Part shown: one piece after another, positions 34,081-42,167 of the stretch | How the letters are laid out: every line of letters begins with the position of its first letter | Position numbering within the stretch: the stretch's first letter is position 1 | Source of the DNA: Streptomyces sp. R33 | GTDB taxonomy: Bacteria > Actinomycetota > Actinomycetes > Streptomycetales > Streptomycetaceae | Direction of reading: 5' to 3' | Length of the DNA: 64,000 nucleotides | Assembly (NCBI RefSeq): GCF_041200175.1 | Contig: NZ_CP165727.1 | Coordinates: forward strand, 3,633,501-3,697,500 | Program-made: the position numbers and the translations under genes | The notes under the pieces: generated by a model | The model's database searches: none | What the model saw: the letters and a program-made list of their open reading frames with translations, nothing else | Told to the model about the DNA's origin: nothing

Positions 34081-35417
34081 AGCTCGCCCATCCGGCGGAT
34101 CATCGGGGCCACGCGCTGGACCCCGTGCCGGTACGCCCCGCGGGCGGCCTCGCGCAGGTGCGAGCGCAGCCAGCGGCGCAGCCGGGACTCCCCGCCGCCC
34201 TCCCGGACGGCGCCGGGCAGCGGGGTCCCGTCGGGGGCGAGATGGTGCCGGGCCAGGATCCCGGGCAGGTACCCGGGCGCGGTGACCTGCGTGTAGTAGG
34301 GGGCGACGGCGGGGAGGACCGGGAGGTCCAGCAGTTCGCCGAGCCGGGCGCGGGCGGCGGCGAAGGAGTCCGGGGCGCCCGGCGCGCCCGTCACGCCCTG
34401 GTCGGCCAGCCAGTCCGGGTCGCCCTGCGGCAGCAGGCCGGCGTCCAGCTGGTCCCAGGACGCCAGGCAGCCCGAGCCGAGGAAGTGGTGGTTGCCGAGC
34501 ACCTCGCGGATGCCGAGGTCGGTGAGGACGGCCGTCGGGATCCCGCGGTGCAGGGACTCCAGGGCGGCCGTGGAGGAGACCGTGACCAGCAGGTCCGTGC
34601 CGTCCAGGACCTCGCCCATGTTCCCGTAGACCAGCCGGCAGTTGGCGGGCAGTCCGCCGGGGATGCGCTCGGCGAGCCGCTGGTAGGGCTGCTCCTCCAG
34701 GTGCGTGGTGTGCTCCCCTGGCCGGCTGCGCAGCTTGATCAGCACCTCGCGCCCGGGGTGCAGCCGGGCGTGCCGGGCCGCCCGCTCCAGCAGGTACGCG
34801 CGGTCGGCGCGGCTCTCGGGGACGGACGGCTGGACGGCGAAGACCACGGTGTGGGCGCTGCTGCCGGCCCTTTCGTACGCCGCTCCGTCCAGGAACGGCA
34901 GTGCCGTCTCCGTGACGGCGCCGGCGTCCGCGCCGACGCCCTCGTACACCGCGCGGAAGCGTCCCGCGTCGTAGCGGGAGTTGGCGAGGACGAGGTCGGC
35001 CCCGTGTCGCAGCAGCAGCCCGTCGGCGAGCTTCTCGTATACGACGCCCACGTACCCGGTGACGAGGACGGGGCGGGCGGCGGGCTCGGGCCACAGGGCG
35101 CGGACCCCGTGCAGGACCGCCTGGACGGCTCCACCGACGAGGGCGAGGACGACGACGTCGTACTTCTCGCGCTCGAGCTCCGCGAGGAACTGCGCGCAGG
35201 TCACCTCGGAGAGCCGGTCGGCGCGGACGCCCACCTCGCCGAGCTGGCGCGCGGTCGGGGTGGCCCGGCCGCGGAGCAGGTACCCGGTGAGGTGCGGTTC
35301 CACCGCGAGGCGGCGGGCGGTGAGTGCGCCCCATTTCCATCGCGTATCGGAATCGGCGAGTACGGCGACGCGAAGGGCAGTACGAGTATGAGTGGCGGCA
35401 CGATTACTGGCTGGCAC
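34077..35417 (-). CDS. DUF6716 putative glycosyltransferase
   Basis: About 446 residues from GTG 35417 (GTG 35465 also open). GT-B-like: LRVAVLADSDTRWKWGALTA at the N-terminus, VLVTGYVGVVYEKL, LIKLRSRPGEHTTHLEE, VTVSSTAALESLHRGIPTA (donor-binding SST) and GSGCLASWDQLD. The DUF6716 family is found next to neuA/neuB in Streptomyces. First gene of the operon that continues with neuA, neuB and the polysialyltransferase-like gene. Probably builds the acceptor or main chain of the wall polymer. Confidence 0.78.
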   Translation of the reverse strand: MPASNRAATHTRTALRVAVLADSDTRWKWGALTARRLAVEPHLTGYLLRGRATPTARQLGEVGVRADRLSEVTCAQFLAELEREKYDVVVLALVGGAVQAVLHGVRALWPEPAARPVLVTGYVGVVYEKLADGLLLRHGADLVLANSRYDAGRFRAVYEGVGADAGAVTETALPFLDGAAYERAGSSAHTVVFAVQPSVPESRADRAYLLERAARHARLHPGREVLIKLRSRPGEHTTHLEEQPYQRLAERIPGGLPANCRLVYGNMGEVLDGTDLLVTVSSTAALESLHRGIPTAVLTDLGIREVLGNHHFLGSGCLASWDQLDAGLLPQGDPDWLADQGVTGAPGAPDSFAAARARLGELLDLPVLPAVAPYYTQVTAPGYLPGILARHHLAPDGTPLPGAVREGGGESRLRRWLRSHLREAARGAYRHGVQRVAPMIRRMGEL

Positions 35418-35470
35418 CCGGCAGAAGCTATTCCGCAATTTCGGTGATCGGCCCAACGAACGCACAACAG

Positions 35471-35515
35471 CGGGTTAACAACCCGTCTACGTCATGCGAA
35501 ACCGCACGGGTTAAC
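35471..35515. promoter_or_regulatory. Direct repeat CGGGTTAAC in the divergent glycan promoter region
   Basis: CGGGTTAAC occurs at 35471-35479 and 35507-35515, start to start 36 bases, between the two divergent glycan operons. The first copy is also part of GGGTTAACAACCC. Could be an activator site or AT-rich promoter elements. Confidence 0.4.
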
Positions 35516-35593
35516 GCGCCCGCCCTGCGTCGTTCACATGGAATCCGCATACGGGCCATGGTGAATGCCGGACGACGCCTTAATGTCTCGCGG

Positions 35594-36571
35594 GTGCTCA
35601 AGCTCTCTGTTGTCGTGCCGTTCTACAACGTGCAGACATACGCACCGGATGCCCTGAAAAGCCTCGAACTCAACGCCCGGGACGATTTCGAGTTCCTGCT
35701 CGTCGACGACTGCTCGACGGACGGGACTCCCGAACTCCTCGAGCGTGCGGCACGCGAGCTGCCGGGGGCGGTGCTCCTCAGACACGAACGGAACGGCGGC
35801 CTGGCCACGGCCCGGAACACCGGCCTGGACGCGGCCCGCGGCGAGTACGTGACGTTCCTGGACGGCGACGACTGGCTGGCGCCCGGCCATCTGGCCCGCA
35901 CGCTGGCCGTCATAGAGGCGCTGAGCTGCGATTTCGTCCGCAACGACCATGTCCAGGTGACCGGCCGCACCCGCTCGGTGCAGCGCGTCCCGTACGGTCC
36001 GCAGCTGGTCGTCGGCGATCCGCGGGGCGGGATCCTGCCCGCCTCCCGGGCCACCTCGGTCGACTACCCGTACGCCTGGGCCGGCATGTACCACCGGCGG
36101 CTGCTGGACCGCGGGCTGCTGCACTTCACCGACGGGCTGCGGACGGCGGAGGACCGGCCGTGGATCTGGAGGCTGCACCGGGGTGCGGAGTCCTTCGCGG
36201 CGGTCGGGCTGCCGGGGATCTTCTACCGGCGCGGGGTCGCGACCTCGCTCACGCAGATCAAGGACGAGCGCCAGCTCGATTTCATCAGGGCTTTCGACCA
36301 GGTTCTGGCCGATACGGCAGAAGACCGGGAAAGTGATCTCCTGCTCGCAAAAGCCGTCCGAACATATTGTGCAATTATCGCGCACCATATCGGGACCATC
36401 GAAAGGTACGAACCGGCCGTGGCCAAGAAACTCCGTTCGATGAGCACGGCCGCGCTCGGACGCATGCCCCAGGACGTACTCGACCGGGCCCTGAACTCGA
36501 TGGACGCCGACCGCGCCGGAGTGCTGCGCCGCCTGCGCGGCCGGCCCGCACGAGCGGGAGCCGCGCTCTGA
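35594..36571 (+). CDS. Family 2 glycosyltransferase
   Basis: 325 residues from GTG 35594 (ATG 35558 would add 12). GT-A fold: KLSVVVPFYNVQTYAPDAL, LLVDDCSTDGTPELL, NGGLATARNTGLDAARGEY, and the metal-binding DGDDWL. It transfers a sugar from a nucleotide donor at the inner membrane face. The TGA stop shares a base with the ATG of the next gene. Part of the plus-strand arm of the nonulosonic acid polymer cluster. Confidence 0.9.
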   Translation: MLKLSVVVPFYNVQTYAPDALKSLELNARDDFEFLLVDDCSTDGTPELLERAARELPGAVLLRHERNGGLATARNTGLDAARGEYVTFLDGDDWLAPGHLARTLAVIEALSCDFVRNDHVQVTGRTRSVQRVPYGPQLVVGDPRGGILPASRATSVDYPYAWAGMYHRRLLDRGLLHFTDGLRTAEDRPWIWRLHRGAESFAAVGLPGIFYRRGVATSLTQIKDERQLDFIRAFDQVLADTAEDRESDLLLAKAVRTYCAIIAHHIGTIERYEPAVAKKLRSMSTAALGRMPQDVLDRALNSMDADRAGVLRRLRGRPARAGAAL

Positions 36572-37938
36572 TGGCCACTCACGCCACCCCTCCCTGCACC
36601 CAGATCTTCCTCGCGTCCACGCTCTACGGGATGGCCACGCTCGCCGCCGGCATCGACGCGGGCAGCTTCCCGCCGGCCGGCCGCCGCATCCTGCTCACCA
36701 GCAACCACGCCCTCACCGCCGAGGTCTCCCCCGGCCTCGCCGACATGCCGGGCTTCGCCGCGCTGCGCACCCGCTTCGACGAGGTGCTCGACTGGAACGC
36801 CGCCATCGCCCCGCAGCACCCCAGCGCCTGGGCCCCGCGCCCCGAGGACGTCCCCCTGTGGGAACGCCAGCTCCGGGCGATCTGGGGACTGGACGAGGAC
36901 CGCGTCGAGATCATCGTGGAGTCGATCCAGGTCCCGCCCGCCCGGACCCTGTGCACGCTGTTCCCCGGCGCCGCCGTCGACGTCTACGCCGACGGGCTGA
37001 TGAGCTACGGACCCACCCGCTTCCGCCTCGACCCGCAGCTCGGCATGCGCGTGCGCCGCGTCCTGCACCTGGATCTGGTGCCGGGTCTGGAACCGCTGCT
37101 GCTCACCGAGTTCGACGTACCGGCGGAGCTGGTCCCGACGCCGGAGTTCCTCAAGGTGCTCGGGGAACTCCCCTCGTACGCACCGGAGTTGGACGGGGTC
37201 GGCGAGGCGCCGGCCCTGCTGCTCGGCCAGTACCTCTCCGCCCTCGAACTCCTCTCCCCGCAGGAGGAGGAGGACCTCCACGTGGAGATGGTCCGGGGCG
37301 CGCACGCCCTCGGCCACCTCGAGCTCGTCTTCAAGCCCCACCCCAGCGCCCCCGCCGAGTACTCCCGCCGCGCCGAGGCCGAGGCCGAACGGCTCGGCGC
37401 CCGCCTCACCGTCATGACCACCCCGGTCCTGGCCGAGACCCTCTACCAGCGGCTGCGCCCCGCCCTGGTCGTCGGCTGCTTCTCCACCGGCCTGCTGACC
37501 GCCGCCACCCTGTACGGGCTGCCCGTCGCGCGCACCGGGACCGAGGCCATACTGGCCCGCCTCGCCCCGTACCAGAACAGCAACCGGATCCCGCTGACGG
37601 TGGTCGACGCGCTGCTCCCCGCCCTCGCGGACGCCGAGGCCGTCGCCGGCTGGACCGCGCCCGGCCCCGACGAGGTCCGCGACGGGCTGGCCGGGCTGCT
37701 CACCGCGGTCGGGTTCACCATGCAGCCGCAGATCCTGGCCGCGCGCCGCACGGACGCCGAACGCCATCTGGCCGCGCACCTCGACGAGCGCACCTGGCGC
37801 TACTTCAAACGCCGCCGGCTGACCACCCTCGGACTGCCCGGCGGCATCCCGGCCCAGCTGTCCTTCCTGCCCCACAGCCCGGCCGTCCGCCGCGTGGTCC
37901 GCCGGCTGAGGCGGCTGCGCGCGGCCCGCACGCGGTGA
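36571..37938 (+). CDS. Alpha-2,8-polysialyltransferase family protein
   Basis: 455 residues, GT-B. Motifs of bacterial polysialyltransferases: acidic-Gly VYADGLMSYG, KPHPSAPAEYS (HP motif contacting the nucleotide) and VVGCFSTGLLTAATLYG. Probably polymerises the CMP-activated nonulosonic acid made by the divergent neuA/neuB operon. From memory, the equivalent S. coelicolor region makes a Kdn-containing teichulosonic acid of the cell wall. The stop overlaps the start of an acyltransferase remnant. Confidence 0.85.
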   Translation: MATHATPPCTQIFLASTLYGMATLAAGIDAGSFPPAGRRILLTSNHALTAEVSPGLADMPGFAALRTRFDEVLDWNAAIAPQHPSAWAPRPEDVPLWERQLRAIWGLDEDRVEIIVESIQVPPARTLCTLFPGAAVDVYADGLMSYGPTRFRLDPQLGMRVRRVLHLDLVPGLEPLLLTEFDVPAELVPTPEFLKVLGELPSYAPELDGVGEAPALLLGQYLSALELLSPQEEEDLHVEMVRGAHALGHLELVFKPHPSAPAEYSRRAEAEAERLGARLTVMTTPVLAETLYQRLRPALVVGCFSTGLLTAATLYGLPVARTGTEAILARLAPYQNSNRIPLTVVDALLPALADAEAVAGWTAPGPDEVRDGLAGLLTAVGFTMQPQILAARRTDAERHLAAHLDERTWRYFKRRRLTTLGLPGGIPAQLSFLPHSPAVRRVVRRLRRLRAARTR

Positions 37939-38119
37939 CGGCGACCGCCACCGCGCAGACCACCGTGCCGGCTCCTCGCACCGAGGGGGCGTCCAGGCGG
38001 TGGTCAACCTGACGATGCTCCAGCAGCCGCTGGGGGCCGAGCGGGTCCTCGGGGTGTGTGCCGTGCACCACTGGGTGGAACGCCCGCTGGGCCCGCGGCT
38101 GCGCCGGGCCCTCGGCTGA
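37935..38119 (+). pseudogene. Acyltransferase (family 3) remnant with large internal deletion
   Basis: GTG 37935 overlaps the previous stop (GTGA) and opens an acyltransferase-like N-terminus (VTATATAQTTVPAPRTEG) that stops at a TGA after 25 codons. In a second frame the same short region encodes NLTMLQQPLG, a mid-protein motif of O-acyltransferases, and then VHHWVERPLGPRLRRALG, the typical C-terminus, ending in TGA 38117. A ~380-residue membrane acyltransferase has thus been reduced to head, one internal piece and tail. It probably once acylated the wall polymer. Confidence 0.75.
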
Positions 38120-38140
38120 ACGGCCCGGTCAGCCGAGGGC
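38108..38140. terminator. Shared terminator of glycan operon and lysE gene
   Basis: 12-bp perfect stem GCCCTCGGCTGA (38108-38119) / TCAGCCGAGGGC (38129-38140), 9-base loop. The remnant's stop codon lies inside the stem, and the lysE stop codon follows at once. Confidence 0.8.
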
Positions 38141-38800
38141 TCAGCTGACGGCGAGCTTGGCGGCGAAGCCGAGGAACAGCACGCCCGCCGCCGAGGTGGC
38201 CCCGGCCGAGAGCCGCTTGCGGCGGCGGAAGGCGGCCGACAGCCGGGTGCCGCCGAAGATCAGCAGAGTCAGGTACAGGAAGCTGCCGAACTGCAGCAGC
38301 GTCCCCAGCAGGAGGAACGAGAGCGCCGGGTAGGCGTACGAGGGATCCACGAACTGCACGAAGAAGGAGACGAGGAACAGGATCGCCTTGGGGTTGAACA
38401 GGCTGATCAGCAGCGCCCGCCGGTACGGCCGCTCCCCCTCGGCCGGAACTGCGTCCGAGGCCTGGTCCTGCTCGGCCCGCTCGTCCCGCTCGGTCCGTGA
38501 GCGCCACAGCGCCCACGCACCGCGCATCATCCCGACGGCCAGCCAGGTCAGGTACCCGGCGCCGAGCAGCTTGACGACGCCGAAGGCCACCGGACTGGCC
38601 TGGAGCAGCGCCCCCGCCCCGGCGGCGGCGAGCACCATCAGCACGGCGTCCCCGGTGAACACCCCGGCGGCGGCCTTGTACCCGGTGCGCACGCCGCGCC
38701 GCGCCGCGACGGAGAGCACGTACAGCGAGTTCGGCCCCGGCAGCAAAATGATCAATATGAGCCCGACGAGGTAGGTCGGCAGATCGATGACACCCAGCAT
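38141..38800 (-). CDS. LysE/RhtB-family amino acid exporter
   Basis: 219 residues, six helices. The family start is MLGVIDLPTYLVGLILIILL with PGPNSLYVL, then GVRTGYKAAAGVFTGDAVLM and RRALLISLFNPKAILFLVSF. A charged loop (RSRTERDERAEQDQ) separates two halves. Exports an amino acid or homoserine lactone-like compound; substrate unknown. ATG 38800 is chosen because it matches the family; no strong ribosome binding site. Confidence 0.9.
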   Translation of the reverse strand: MLGVIDLPTYLVGLILIILLPGPNSLYVLSVAARRGVRTGYKAAAGVFTGDAVLMVLAAAGAGALLQASPVAFGVVKLLGAGYLTWLAVGMMRGAWALWRSRTERDERAEQDQASDAVPAEGERPYRRALLISLFNPKAILFLVSFFVQFVDPSYAYPALSFLLLGTLLQFGSFLYLTLLIFGGTRLSAAFRRRKRLSAGATSAAGVLFLGFAAKLAVS

Positions 38801-38858
38801 GAGCAGGAGTGTCCCATGGCGATACACCTGTCGTGACTGACGCTTTCCATTAAATACG

Positions 38859-40439
38859 TCACCATGTGGAATCAGTCGGTTCGTACGTCCCCCACACCTC
38901 CCGCAGGGCGTTGCAGACCTCCCCCACCGTGGCGCGGGCGCGCAGGGCCTCCTTCATCGGATAGAGGACGTTCGCCGTGCCGGCCGCCGCCTCGCGGAGC
39001 GCTGCCAGCGCCGCCGACACCGCCTCTGCGTCGCGGCTCGCGCGCAGGGCCGCCAGCGCCTCCCGCTGGCGGTTCTCGATCGCCGGGTCGACGCGGAGCG
39101 GCTCGTACCGCTCCTCCTGCTCCAGCGCGAACCGGTTGACCCCGACCACCACGCGCTCGCCCTCGTCCGTCTCCCGCGCGATGCGGTACGCGTTCCGCTC
39201 GATCTCCCCCTTCTGGAAGCCGGCCTCGATCGCGGCCACCGCCCCGCCGAGGTCCTCGACGCGTCGCATCAGCGCGAGCGCCGCCGCCTCGACCTCGTCC
39301 GTCATCCGCTCGACCGCGTACGAGCCGGCGAAGGGGTCGACGGTGTGCGGCACGTCCGTCTCGTACGCCAGCACCTGCTGCGTCCGCAGCGCCAGCCGCG
39401 CCGATTTCTCCGTCGGCAGGGCGATCGCCTCGTCGAAGGAGTTGGTGTGCAGCGACTGCGTGCCGCCCAGCACCGCCCCGAGCGCCTGCACGGCCACCCG
39501 TACGAGATTCAGCTCCGGCTGCTGCGCCGTCAGCTGGACCCCGGCCGTCTGGGTGTGGAAGCGCAGCATCAGCGACTTCGGGTTGCGGGCCCCGAACTCC
39601 TCGCGCATGACCCGGGCCCAGATCCGCCGTGCGGCCCGGAACTTCGCGACCTCCTCGAGCAGCGTGGTGCGGGCGACGAAGAAGAAGGAGAGGCGCGGGG
39701 CGAACTCGTCGACCTCCATCCCGGCGGCCAACGCCGTCCGGACGTACGCGATCCCGTCCGCGAGCGTGAAGCCGATCTCCTGCGCGGGCGAGGCTCCGGC
39801 CTCGGCCATGTGGTAGCCGGAGATGGAGATGGTGTTCCAGCGGGGGATCTCGGCCTTGCAGTACCGGAAGGTGTCGGCCGTCAGCCGCAGCGAGGGCTCG
39901 GGCGGGAAGATGTACGTGCCCCGCGCGATGTACTCCTTGAGCACGTCGTTCTGGACCGTCCCGGTCAGCTGCCCGCCGTCGATCCCGTGCTCCTCGGCGA
40001 CCAGCTGGTACATCAGCAGCAGCAGCGCCGCGGGGGCGTTGATCGTCATGGACGTGGAGACCCGGTCGAGCGGGATCCCGTCGAACAGCACCCGCATGTC
40101 CTCGACGGAGTCGATCGCGACGCCGACCTTGCCGACCTCCCCGTGCGCGAGCGGCGCGTCGGAGTCGTGCCCCATCTGTGTCGGCAGGTCGAAGGCGACG
40201 GACAGCCCGGTGCCGCCGCCGGCGATGAGCTGCCGGTACCGGGCGTTCGATTCGGCCGCCGTCCCGAACCCGGCGTACTGCCGCATCGTCCACGGCTTGC
40301 CGGTGTACATCGTCGGGTAAACCCCTCGCGTGTACGGATACGCCCCAGGTTCGCCCAGTTTGCCCTCGGGATCCCACCCCGTCAGATCGCGCGACCCGTA
40401 AACGGGTTCGATCGGAAATCCGCTCTCAGTACTCGCCAT
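38859..40439 (-). CDS. Methylmalonyl-CoA mutase-type large subunit without B12 domain
   Basis: 526 residues, TIM-barrel half of coenzyme-B12 acyl-CoA mutases (GVYPTMYTGKPWTMRQYAGF, GLSVAFDLPTQMGHDSDAP, NTISISGYHMAEAGA, LHTNSFDEA). It ends before the cobalamin-binding domain, so it needs a separate small subunit, which is not nearby. Residues that set substrate in this family are Tyr55, Arg173 and His210. These align with Tyr89, Arg207 and His244 of methylmalonyl-CoA mutase at a constant offset of 34, and differ from the Phe/Gln pair of isobutyryl-CoA mutase. Methylmalonyl-CoA-type specificity is therefore inferred. Confidence 0.88.
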   Translation of the reverse strand: MASTESGFPIEPVYGSRDLTGWDPEGKLGEPGAYPYTRGVYPTMYTGKPWTMRQYAGFGTAAESNARYRQLIAGGGTGLSVAFDLPTQMGHDSDAPLAHGEVGKVGVAIDSVEDMRVLFDGIPLDRVSTSMTINAPAALLLLMYQLVAEEHGIDGGQLTGTVQNDVLKEYIARGTYIFPPEPSLRLTADTFRYCKAEIPRWNTISISGYHMAEAGASPAQEIGFTLADGIAYVRTALAAGMEVDEFAPRLSFFFVARTTLLEEVAKFRAARRIWARVMREEFGARNPKSLMLRFHTQTAGVQLTAQQPELNLVRVAVQALGAVLGGTQSLHTNSFDEAIALPTEKSARLALRTQQVLAYETDVPHTVDPFAGSYAVERMTDEVEAAALALMRRVEDLGGAVAAIEAGFQKGEIERNAYRIARETDEGERVVVGVNRFALEQEERYEPLRVDPAIENRQREALAALRASRDAEAVSAALAALREAAAGTANVLYPMKEALRARATVGEVCNALREVWGTYEPTDSTW

Positions 40440-40929
40440 GCGACGAAGCCCTCCTTGAGGTGCCTTCCTGGTTCACATCAGGAGGTTCCTCCCTACCGTG
40501 CGGCGGTGGGCTTGGCGCGCTGGACGCGCCTGACGACTGCCCTCCCGGCAGCCGGTGCGGCAGGTTTCGCATCGTGCGCGCCGTGTGAGCTTGGTCATCC
40601 ACCTTCAGGGCGAGCGCGGGAGGAGCGCGAGGCGCGCACGGTGCCCGAACTGGCGCTTCTCGTATGCAAGTTCCGCACTCATGCGATCACTCCATGGCAA
40701 ACAAGACCATGTCAGCAGATGTACGCCATATCCCTCCTGGCCGGCGGAAGGCTGTCCGGGAGGGGCTGTAGAGCAAATGGCCGCGGGGCTGATACAACCT
40801 CCCCGCGACGGCTGCGGCCGTCCCCTGACGGCCGCTGGTCACAATGGCGCAACATCCCTGGATCGTCTGCAACTCTCCGCGCCCGCCAGGCATCACCTAG
40901 ATACACGACGTAGAAATCGGGGGACTGCA
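40440..40929. other. Long intergenic region mutase / L,D-transpeptidase
   Basis: 490 bases between divergent genes. I see no convincing ORF and no cobalamin-riboswitch core (GCCACTG) on the mutase side. The GC content drops in the 40660-40930 part compared with the flanks (for example ATGGCAAACAAGACCATG and CACCTAGATACACGACG), which suggests an untranslated leader or regulatory RNA ahead of the L,D-transpeptidase rather than coding DNA. Confidence 0.45.
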
Positions 40930-41802
40930 ATGCACCGCCAGAGATTCATAGTCCGCACGCTCGGGGTGGCCACCGCCGTCGCGCTCGCCGCGACCGCCTG
41001 CGGGCCGCAGAAGACGGAGCCGGCCGGCTCCGCCTCTTCGGTTCCGTCCGCGTCCGCGGCGGGTTCCACCCCCGAGAGCTCCCCGTCGACGGACAACAAG
41101 CCCGCCGACGCCTCGCCCTCGCCGTCCGCCTCGCAGTCGGCCTCGCCGTCCGCGTCGCCCTCGCCGACCGTCAAGGCCATCATGGCGAACGGCGACGAGA
41201 GCGAGCAGGTGCGCGAGCTCCAGGCCCGCCTGAAGCAGCTCAAGTACATGACGGTCGCGCCCACCGGCTTCTACGGTTCGAAGACGACCGCCGCGGTCAA
41301 GGCCTTCCAGGCGAAGAACGGCCTGACGGCGTCCGGTGCGGTCGACGAGGCCACCTGGAAGAAGATCCAGAGCCTCAGCAAGAAGCCCACCGCCGACGAG
41401 CTGCGCCCGCCGACCGTCAACGAGGTCGACGCGCCGGACCCGCGCTGTATGACGGGCCGCGTCATGTGCATCAGCAAGGAGAGCCGCACGCTCGCCTGGA
41501 TGATCGACGGCAAGATCGTCTCCACCATGGACGTCCGCTTCGGCTCCGAGAACACCCCGACCCGTGAGGGCGAGTTCAAGGTGGAGTGGAAGGCCAAGGA
41601 CTGGACGTCGACCATCTACCACACGCCGATGCCGTACTCGATGTTCTTCAGCCAGGGCCAGGCCGTGCACTACTCCGCCGACTTCGCGGCCCGCGGCTAC
41701 GCCGGCGCCTCGCACGGCTGCGTGAACGTCCGGGACAAGGGCAAGCTCGCGGCGCTGTTCGACCAGGTGCACGTCGGCGACAAGGTCGTCGTCTACTGGT
41801 GA
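40930..41802 (+). CDS. L,D-transpeptidase lipoprotein with peptidoglycan-binding domain
   Basis: 290 residues. Lipobox LAATACGP, Ser/Ala/Pro-rich spacer (about 30-82), PG_binding_1 domain (about 88-150, ESEQVRELQARLKQLKY), then a YkuD domain with canonical HYSADF...ASHGCVNVR (His, Ser-His-Gly-Cys and Asn all present). Makes 3-3 crosslinks in peptidoglycan outside the membrane. ATG 40930 with GGGGGA upstream. Long leader region. Canonical counterpart of the variant enzyme at 20173. Confidence 0.93.
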   Translation: MHRQRFIVRTLGVATAVALAATACGPQKTEPAGSASSVPSASAAGSTPESSPSTDNKPADASPSPSASQSASPSASPSPTVKAIMANGDESEQVRELQARLKQLKYMTVAPTGFYGSKTTAAVKAFQAKNGLTASGAVDEATWKKIQSLSKKPTADELRPPTVNEVDAPDPRCMTGRVMCISKESRTLAWMIDGKIVSTMDVRFGSENTPTREGEFKVEWKAKDWTSTIYHTPMPYSMFFSQGQAVHYSADFAARGYAGASHGCVNVRDKGKLAALFDQVHVGDKVVVYW

Positions 41803-41827
41803 TCCCGGGTTGCCGGAAGATCCTGAC

Positions 41828-41889
41828 GATCCGCGTGATCCGATCCGCGTGATCCGAGTGATCCGATCCGCGTGATCCGCGTGATCCGG
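41828..41889. repeat. GATCCGCGT-type short tandem repeats
   Basis: Six copies of GATCCGNGT (five with C, one with A), some directly adjacent and some separated by GATCC, just behind the L,D-transpeptidase stop. A further GGATCCCGGGGATCC follows at about 41902. Likely slippage-prone simple sequence; no function evident. Confidence 0.7.
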
Positions 41890-41931
41890 ATGGGCCCCGG
41901 GGATCCCGGGGATCCGGTCGGAGAAGTAAAG

Positions 41932-41970
41932 GGCGCGGGCAGGGCCGGGGGAACGAACCCCGCCCGCGCC
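41932..41970 (+). terminator. Terminator after L,D-transpeptidase
   Basis: GGCGCGGGC (41932-41940) / GCCCGCGCC (41962-41970), with an inner GGGG/CCCC pairing, 130 bases past the stop. The rest of 41971-42167 holds no gene I can support. Confidence 0.65.
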
Positions 41971-42167
41971 GGGTGCGCAGAGCCCAGGGGTACGGGGGGA
42001 ACCCCGGCTCATGCGCGGCCGATGACCAGTCGGCTCGTTATGTACTGCGCCGCAGGTTCGAAAAGTGTTACAGCCCGTTCACGCCGCCGCTCGGGACCCG
42101 CTCGAGGAGTGCTCGCGGACCACCCGAAGGAACGCCTGCCAGCCGGCAGCCGCTGTGGCTGCAGCCG

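Noticed and set aside
40440..40700. Cobalamin riboswitch ahead of the B12-dependent mutase gene
   Set aside because: No GCCACTG core or matching conserved blocks on either strand.
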